A stretch of 64,000 nucleotides of DNA from CAYVTM01 sp964454645. GTDB lineage: Bacteria > Bacteroidota > Bacteroidia > Sphingobacteriales > Sphingobacteriaceae. The position numbers and the translations under genes were made by a program. Location: assembly GCA_964454645.1 (NCBI GenBank), contig CAYVTM010000009.1, positions 21,929 to 85,928 of the forward strand, given 5' to 3'. The stretch's first letter is position 1, and each line of letters opens with the position of its first letter. The notes below the pieces were generated by a model that saw nothing but the letters and a program-made list of their open reading frames with translations, had not been told where the DNA came from and did no database searches. This document shows positions 61,371 through 64,000 of this stretch, piece by piece.

Positions 61371-61739
61371 TTGAAAAAGACAGTCGGCATATTGTTATTG
61401 GTACAAGTCCTGATATCGAGCTTTCACAAGCCTCTTATCATAGGTTTCTATGAACTTAACAAAGCTTATGTAATCGAAAATCTTTGTGTCAATAAAAATA
61501 ATCCTGAAAAACATTGTGAAGGAAAATGTTTCATCAATGATCAAACTTCCGAAGATGAACATACTGCTGATCAGATTATCCATCAGCTTTTAAAGAGTCT
61601 GAAGGAAGAACCTTTCTTTCATACTTACACGCTAAATATTGCTCCGGAAAGCAGTGTTGAAGATAGCTTTCATCCCAACACTTCCGATCTATTACCTCAA
61701 AATTATATTATTTCTATCTTTCATCCTCCTAAAATTTAA
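61371..61739 (+). CDS. Small Cys-motif exported or membrane protein before the MbnP gene
   Basis: A 122-residue protein with a TTG start (no ATG is available in a suitable place). The first 25 residues are hydrophobic, like a signal peptide or anchor. It carries the motif NLCVNKNNPEKHCEGKC (Cys39, Cys49, Cys53). I recall similar CxNKxxPxxxCxGKC proteins near copper-linked MbnP/TonB receptor genes in Bacteroidota. A metal-binding role is an inference. It starts 9 bases after the preceding gene. Confidence 0.72.
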   Translation: MKKTVGILLLVQVLISSFHKPLIIGFYELNKAYVIENLCVNKNNPEKHCEGKCFINDQTSEDEHTADQIIHQLLKSLKEEPFFHTYTLNIAPESSVEDSFHPNTSDLLPQNYIISIFHPPKI

Positions 61740-61825
61740 TTGATATATCATCAAAAAAAATACTTCATTTTTCTTAATAGAAAAACTGAAGATAAAATTC
61801 ATGTATCAATTAAAAAAAATAAAAA

Positions 61826-62680
61826 ATGAAATCAGTTAGAAACATCCTACTGACAGTAGGTATCCTAAGTATATTTGCAGCTTGTAAAAAAGAAGAAAAC
61901 CCAACACCTTCACCTGGACATGGAGATATAGACCCTAACCGTAAAGGAAATATTGAGTTTAATTTCGATAACCGCGCAGGTAATGTGAATCTTATTCTGA
62001 ATACACAAACTTATCAGAATGCTTTAAACCAGGATTTAGTTATTACAAAATTCGATTATTACATCAGCAATATCCAATTAATAAATGCAGATGGAAGCAC
62101 CTATACCATTCCACAGGATAGCAGTTATTTCCTGATCAAAGAAAGTATTGCATCTTCCCAGAAATTTACCCTCAGAAACATTCCAGAAGGTAATTATACC
62201 GGCATGAAATTTATAGTAGGCGTTGACAGTTTACGCAACACCTTAGACATTTCTCAACGTACCGGTGTATTGGATCCGGCAGGAGAAGGAGCAGGGATGT
62301 ACTGGTCATGGAACCAAGGTTATATCTTCCTGAAATTAGAAGGAACATCTCCGGCAGCACCTATGGATACAACAGACCATACTCATCCGGTTACTTATCA
62401 TATCGGAGGATATGGAGGCATGACCTCTCCTACCATCAATAATATTAAAACCATTACGGTAGATTTCCCTGCCGAAGTGCAGGCAGAAGTTCGTGAAGCA
62501 CATGGTTCGGGAGGACCCAATGTTCATCTGCATGTAGATGCATTGAAGCTATTTACAGGAACGGAAGATGTTGATTTCAATACGAACCATACGGTAATGC
62601 ATGGTTCATACTCCACAACAATTGCAAACAATTATGCGAACATGTTCAGAGTAGATCATATTCATAATCACTCACATTAA
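61826..62680 (+). CDS. mbnP: MbnP-family copper-binding protein
   Basis: A 284-residue lipoprotein (Cys20 in FAACKKEEN). The core is an MbnP-family fold, with GMYWSWNQGYIFLKLEG at about 157-173 (Trp160 and Trp162), and His-rich stretches near the end (HTHPVTYHIGG, VHLHVDALKL, DHIHNHSH). In studied MbnP proteins a tryptophan is oxidised to kynurenine by the diheme partner MbnH, and the site then binds copper; which Trp is modified here is not certain. The MbnH gene follows. No methanobactin biosynthesis genes are nearby. Confidence 0.87.
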   Translation: MKSVRNILLTVGILSIFAACKKEENPTPSPGHGDIDPNRKGNIEFNFDNRAGNVNLILNTQTYQNALNQDLVITKFDYYISNIQLINADGSTYTIPQDSSYFLIKESIASSQKFTLRNIPEGNYTGMKFIVGVDSLRNTLDISQRTGVLDPAGEGAGMYWSWNQGYIFLKLEGTSPAAPMDTTDHTHPVTYHIGGYGGMTSPTINNIKTITVDFPAEVQAEVREAHGSGGPNVHLHVDALKLFTGTEDVDFNTNHTVMHGSYSTTIANNYANMFRVDHIHNHSH

Positions 62681-62690
62681 TTCATACAAT

Positions 62691-62719
62691 AGGCCGGTAT
62701 TTTACCGGCCTTATTTTTT
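62691..62719 (+). terminator. Terminator between mbnP and mbnH
   Basis: AGGCCGGTA (62691-62699) pairs with TACCGGCCT (62703-62711) around a short loop and is followed by TATTTTTTT. It lies between two genes of one functional pair, so mbnH may be expressed at a lower level by read-through. Confidence 0.85.
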
Positions 62720-62724
62720 TATAT

Positions 62725-63747
62725 ATGAAAACAATTGCTTTTTACCTGTCGGTTTTTACTTTACTGATGGTCGCATGTAAAGAAGTGAAGAATGAAGACG
62801 CTGAACCCAAGGCAGCTTTCCCGGGTTTTCAGATACCTGCTCATTTTCCGGATACAGAATACCCGATGGAAAACAATCCGGTTACCGAAAATGGTTTTTT
62901 ATTAGGGAAGAAATTATTTTACGATGGAATTTTATCGCGTGACGGCAGCATCTCTTGTGGCAGTTGTCATATCCAATTCTCTGCATTTACACATACAGGG
63001 CATGATGTGAGTCATGGAATAGAAGACCGCCTGGGAACGCGCAATTCACCTGCCATACAAAACATGGCATGGAGCAAATTTTTCTTTTGGGATGGCGGGG
63101 TTCACAATTTAGATTTACTTCCCTTCAACCCGATTGAAAATCCGGTAGAGATGGATGAACAGGTTCCGAATGCAGTCAATAAATTAAAGGCTCATTCCGG
63201 TTATCCTCCTTTATTCGAAAAAGCTTTCGGCACACCCGAAGTAAGCGGACGCCGTATGATGCAGGCACTGTCCCAATTTATGAATATGCTTGTAAGCGCC
63301 AATAGCCGGTACGATCAATACGCATTGGGAAAATCCGATGCATTAAGTTCAGAGGAAAAGGAAGGACTGGCAATTTTCAAAAATAAATGTGACCGATGCC
63401 ATACTTCACCCTTGTTTACTGACAATGGATTTCACAATAACGGATTACAGCAAACCAATGATAAAGGAAGATTCGGAATTACCTTAAATCCCGACGATGC
63501 ATACAAATTCAAAACCCCTTCTTTACGAAACCTCAGCCGTACTGCACCATATATGCACGACGGAAGATTCGGAACGCTGGAAGAGGTGCTGGAACATTAT
63601 GTTTCAGGGATAAGACCATCAGCCACTACAGACTCGATATTACTGGGAGGCATCGCATTAAATACGCATGAACGAACCCGGCTCTTACAGTTCTTAAAAA
63701 CTCTGGATGATGAAGTCTTTGTGAGGGATAAGAGGTTCAACGAATAA
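62725..63747 (+). CDS. mbnH: MbnH-like diheme cytochrome c peroxidase family protein
   Basis: A 340-residue diheme protein of the bacterial cytochrome c peroxidase/MauG superfamily, with a lipoprotein-type signal (Cys18 in LMVACKEVK). Heme motifs are C78xxC81H82 and C222xxC225H226; the late PYMHDGRFGTLEEVLEHY is typical. Its position directly after mbnP identifies it as the MbnH partner that oxidises tryptophan in MbnP, though a peroxidase role is possible. It starts after a terminator hairpin. Confidence 0.88.
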   Translation: MKTIAFYLSVFTLLMVACKEVKNEDAEPKAAFPGFQIPAHFPDTEYPMENNPVTENGFLLGKKLFYDGILSRDGSISCGSCHIQFSAFTHTGHDVSHGIEDRLGTRNSPAIQNMAWSKFFFWDGGVHNLDLLPFNPIENPVEMDEQVPNAVNKLKAHSGYPPLFEKAFGTPEVSGRRMMQALSQFMNMLVSANSRYDQYALGKSDALSSEEKEGLAIFKNKCDRCHTSPLFTDNGFHNNGLQQTNDKGRFGITLNPDDAYKFKTPSLRNLSRTAPYMHDGRFGTLEEVLEHYVSGIRPSATTDSILLGGIALNTHERTRLLQFLKTLDDEVFVRDKRFNE

Positions 63748-64000
63748 ACATTTAGACACTTCTGTAAAAGTATTAACAAACTATTCTATAAAAAACTTAG
63801 CAAGTTCAGCTTTCTTTGAGGAAGTAAGGAATCATTTCTTCGATGAATACCTGAACACATAAACAGTCGGACCTTGCAGAATATCATACAAATTATACTT
63901 ATAATAAGCTTTTAAGCCCTTAACATAGTTTCCCCCCCACCCTCACTCCTCCGTATTTCTACGCAGCTAAAAACGCGTAAAACTACGTATTGATTCCTGT
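63748..64000. other. Terminal intergenic region with a direct repeat
   Basis: 253 bases without a gene. A short poly-C run (63933-63938) lies before a direct repeat at 63952-63989. The region may continue as an upstream region beyond the window. Confidence 0.45.
63952..63989. repeat. Direct repeat CGTAwwwCTACGyA, candidate operator
   Basis: CGTATTTCTACGCA (63952-63965) and CGTAAAACTACGTA (63976-63989) agree at 10 of 14 positions: the three central bases differ and one other near the end. The repeat period is 24 bases. Spacing and shared blocks (CGTA, CTACG) suggest two sites for one regulator. Confidence 0.55.

Noticed and set aside
1..64000. CRISPR arrays, insertion sequences, prophage or rRNA
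   Set aside because: No regularly spaced repeats, transposase, integrase or rRNA sequence was recognised on reading both strands; the ORF6N gene alone is not evidence for a prophage.

Overview
The window is chromosomal DNA of a Bacteroidota bacterium; the class is not certain from this stretch. The evidence is the mix of gene families: two secreted proteins with type IX secretion (T9SS) C-terminal sorting domains, bacillithiol synthase BshC, the rpmB-rpmG-DUF4295-ftsY-rimO block, a Bacteroidota-style ParE/ParC pair, and several intergenic sites matching the TAnnTTTG (-7) / TTTG (-33) promoter consensus. Upstream regions are A/T-rich and show few Shine-Dalgarno sequences. Most of the window is ordinary, densely packed chromosome. 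I see no insertion sequence, prophage, CRISPR array or rRNA.

Layout. 1-5.3 kb holds small accessory genes: an ArsR/SRPBCC pair, two DUF1801 proteins, DUF2752, a TM2 lipoprotein, a PspC/LiaF-like envelope-stress pair and an SDR. 5.4-12.0 kb holds an MlaE/MlaF-type lipid transporter, an rRNA-type methyltransferase, an unlisted 46-codon transcription unit, an FMN glutamate-synthase-like enzyme, a Gre-like factor and an ABC-F ATPase. 12.1-18.1 kb holds parC-parE, a single-domain response regulator and an NsrR-type Rrf2 regulator. 18.1-23.3 kb holds surE, a small membrane protein, lpxB, SpoIID-like and acs on the minus strand. 23.6-28.3 kb holds rpmB, rpmG, DUF4295, ftsY, rimO and bshC. A large T9SS-secreted protein and an Ldh-family dehydrogenase follow.

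31.6-45.5 kb is an aromatic catabolism district. A minus-strand phenylacetyl-CoA operon (paaA-B-C-D-G-H-[ORF6N]-I-J) is divergent from paaE. Next to it are the homogentisate genes hmgA and hppD on the plus strand and fumarylacetoacetase, a flavin reductase and a lipoprotein on the minus strand. Phenylalanine and tyrosine carbon would therefore flow to acetyl-CoA, succinyl-CoA, fumarate and acetoacetate. PaaK, PaaZ, a second hydratase (PaaF) and maleylacetoacetate isomerase are not here.

45.6-54.9 kb holds purN, purH, the cell-shape operon mreBCD-mrdA-rodA, a convergent unknown gene and tdk. 55.2-58.4 kb holds a T9SS subtilisin and a small lipoprotein, followed by tRNA-Phe. 58.7-61.4 kb holds a two-gene Fe-S (HdrC/HdrB-like) module with a conserved partner. 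The last complete block is a copper-linked MbnP/MbnH cassette preceded by a Cys-rich small protein; the final 50 bases carry a direct repeat that looks like an operator.

The most interesting items are the paired operator dyads at the start, the 46-codon unit with its own promoter and hairpin, an ORF6N gene translationally coupled inside the paa operon, a duplicated 5' fragment of the LiaF-like gene, -7 boxes set only 3-4 bases before start codons (possible leaderless mRNAs), and the MbnP/MbnH cassette.
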